Shown here one piece after another: positions 63,110 to 64,000 of a DNA stretch of 64,000 nt. The stretch comes from Ovis canadensis. Its lineage: Eukaryota > Chordata > Mammalia > Artiodactyla > Bovidae. A program made the translations under genes and the position numbers. The stretch spans positions 51,479,001 to 51,543,000 of the forward strand of contig NC_091260.1 in NCBI RefSeq assembly GCF_042477335.2, written 5' to 3'. Position 1 is the first letter of the stretch. Every line of letters begins with the position of its first letter. The notes under the pieces were generated by a model that worked only from the letters and a program-made list of their open reading frames with translations, was not told the DNA's origin and made no database searches.

Positions 63110-63490
63110 TAGACAGCATTTTGGGTGAATTAGAAAAGATAGATTTTACTGTTTTGCCAGGCAAAGGGGGTCACAGTGGGCTAATGCCCTCAAGACTATG
63201 TGACCGCCTTGGATGGGAGAATGAGAAGTCTTATAGTATTCAAAGAGCAGAGCATGATCAGCTTGTGGACATTCTTCTGATTGGTTGGTGAAGAGGTAAT
63301 GAGTCAGCATCATCAACCTTCTGGTTCCAATCAGTCTAGGATCTATGTTCTGGAGGTCGGCAGTTTTCATCTGGTAGAGAGGTCTGTTTCCTGTTAAAAA
63401 CAACTTGGGAATGTGTGTCAGGTCTTTATCTGTATCTTTCAGGAAACTATGAGTTGCTAATTCTGCTGTGAGGTGGATTTGTAACCTAAA
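63110..63490 (-). mobile_element. Possible LTR fragment in IL7R intron
   Basis: On the - strand, phrases such as GTCCACAAGCTGATCATGCTC and CTGTGACCCCCTTTGCCTGG recall a mammalian LTR. It has an open frame of 119 codons (63146-63505) that is probably fortuitous. Ends and family are unresolved. Confidence 0.4.
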
Positions 63491-63512
63491 TAGTTTCCAG
63501 CTCACCAGTGCA

Positions 63513-63715
63513 GTGCCTTCCCAGGTGGCTCAGTGGTAAAGAATCTGCCTACCAAAGCAGGAGACATGGGTTCAATCCCTGTGTTGGGAAGATTCCCTGA
63601 GGAGGAAATGGCTACCCATGCTAGTGTTCTTGCCTGGAAAATCCTATGGACAGAGGCGCCTGGCAGGCTACAGTCGATAGGTTCACAAAGAGTGGGACAC
63701 AACTGAGCGTTCACG
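63513..63715 (+). mobile_element. Bov-tA SINE in IL7R intron
   Basis: Complete forward head (CCTTCCCAGGTGGCTCAGTGG), B-box-like GGTTCAATCCC, core and tail (GGGACACAACTGAGCG). Confidence 0.92.
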
Positions 63716-64000
63716 CACATCCCAGCTCGACAGCTATTTTATGTTTCTACATCTTTACGTGTGCCAATTGTTAACTCTTGAATCAGTCTTTTACTTTAAA
63801 AGACAAGGACACAGGGGCTTGTACACGGTGTCAGCGCTGACTTAGGTGACCAGGTCCAGAACAGCTGTTACTTGAAATTTAAAAGGGACTCAGCATTAAA
63901 GATAGCAGCACCTCCTGCCTGATTCCCACCACCACGAGAAAGAAGCTACAAGCAAGGGATAATAAGGGGATTCTCTTCCCTACAGTGGCCTCAGCAATTC
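63716..64000. other. IL7R intron, nothing recognised
   Basis: No exon, repeat family or RNA gene was recognised to the end of the window. Confidence 0.4.

Noticed and set aside
63146..63505. 119-residue reverse frame as a gene
   Set aside because: It lies in an IL7R intron, in sequence resembling an LTR fragment, and lacks splice or start context.
62890..64000. IL7R exon 5
   Set aside because: No extracellular-domain codons such as a WSxWS region were found on the - strand here.

Overview
This window is nuclear genomic DNA of a ruminant, most likely a bovid such as cattle. The call rests on dense ruminant-specific retroposons (BovB LINEs, Bov-tA and Bov-A SINEs, a ruminant L1, CHR SINEs) and two mammalian genes with intron-exon structure. 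No bacterial operons, CRISPR arrays or structural RNA genes were seen. The gene pair matches the mammalian CAPSL-IL7R neighbourhood. The exact species cannot be fixed from the sequence alone.

Layout. 1-8 kb: flank upstream of the CAPSL coding exons, with a MER20 fossil, a G-run tract next to a consensus CTCF core, a reverse BovB fragment, an ancient L2 and a small CpG cluster at about 5.16-5.35 kb that could be a CAPSL promoter. 8.05-17.25 kb: four coding exons of CAPSL (calcyphosine-like, EF-hand protein) on the + strand. They join to an intact 208-residue reading frame with a poly(A) signal at 17244. Introns hold SINEs and an inverted pair of related LTRs. 17.3-25.5 kb: mostly unrecognised sequence with BovB/SINE fragments, including a back-to-back BovB inverted repeat at 20 kb. 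25.50-25.60 kb: an exon-like block with exactly the length, phase, stop position and 23 of 33 residues of the CAPSL terminal exon, a good acceptor and a downstream poly(A) signal. I read this as a duplicated alternative terminal exon, and it is the most interesting item here.

26-57 kb: a retrotransposon-dominated intergenic block. It contains a BovB inserted in an opposite BovB (29.4-31.2 kb), a three-layer nest (LTR inside L1 inside BovB, 33.4-40.4 kb), an essentially full-length L1 with 15-bp target duplications (42.8-50.3 kb) and a near-full-length BovB (53.4-57.0 kb). All recognisable element ORFs are damaged or truncated.

57-64 kb: the 3' part of IL7R on the - strand (exons 6, 7 and 8: transmembrane helix, Box 1, cytoplasmic tail with the YVTM motif and stop). 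CAPSL and IL7R are therefore convergent (tail to tail), about 43 kb apart from the usual CAPSL stop to the IL7R stop. The rest of IL7R lies beyond the right edge, and any non-coding first exon of CAPSL was not identified with certainty.
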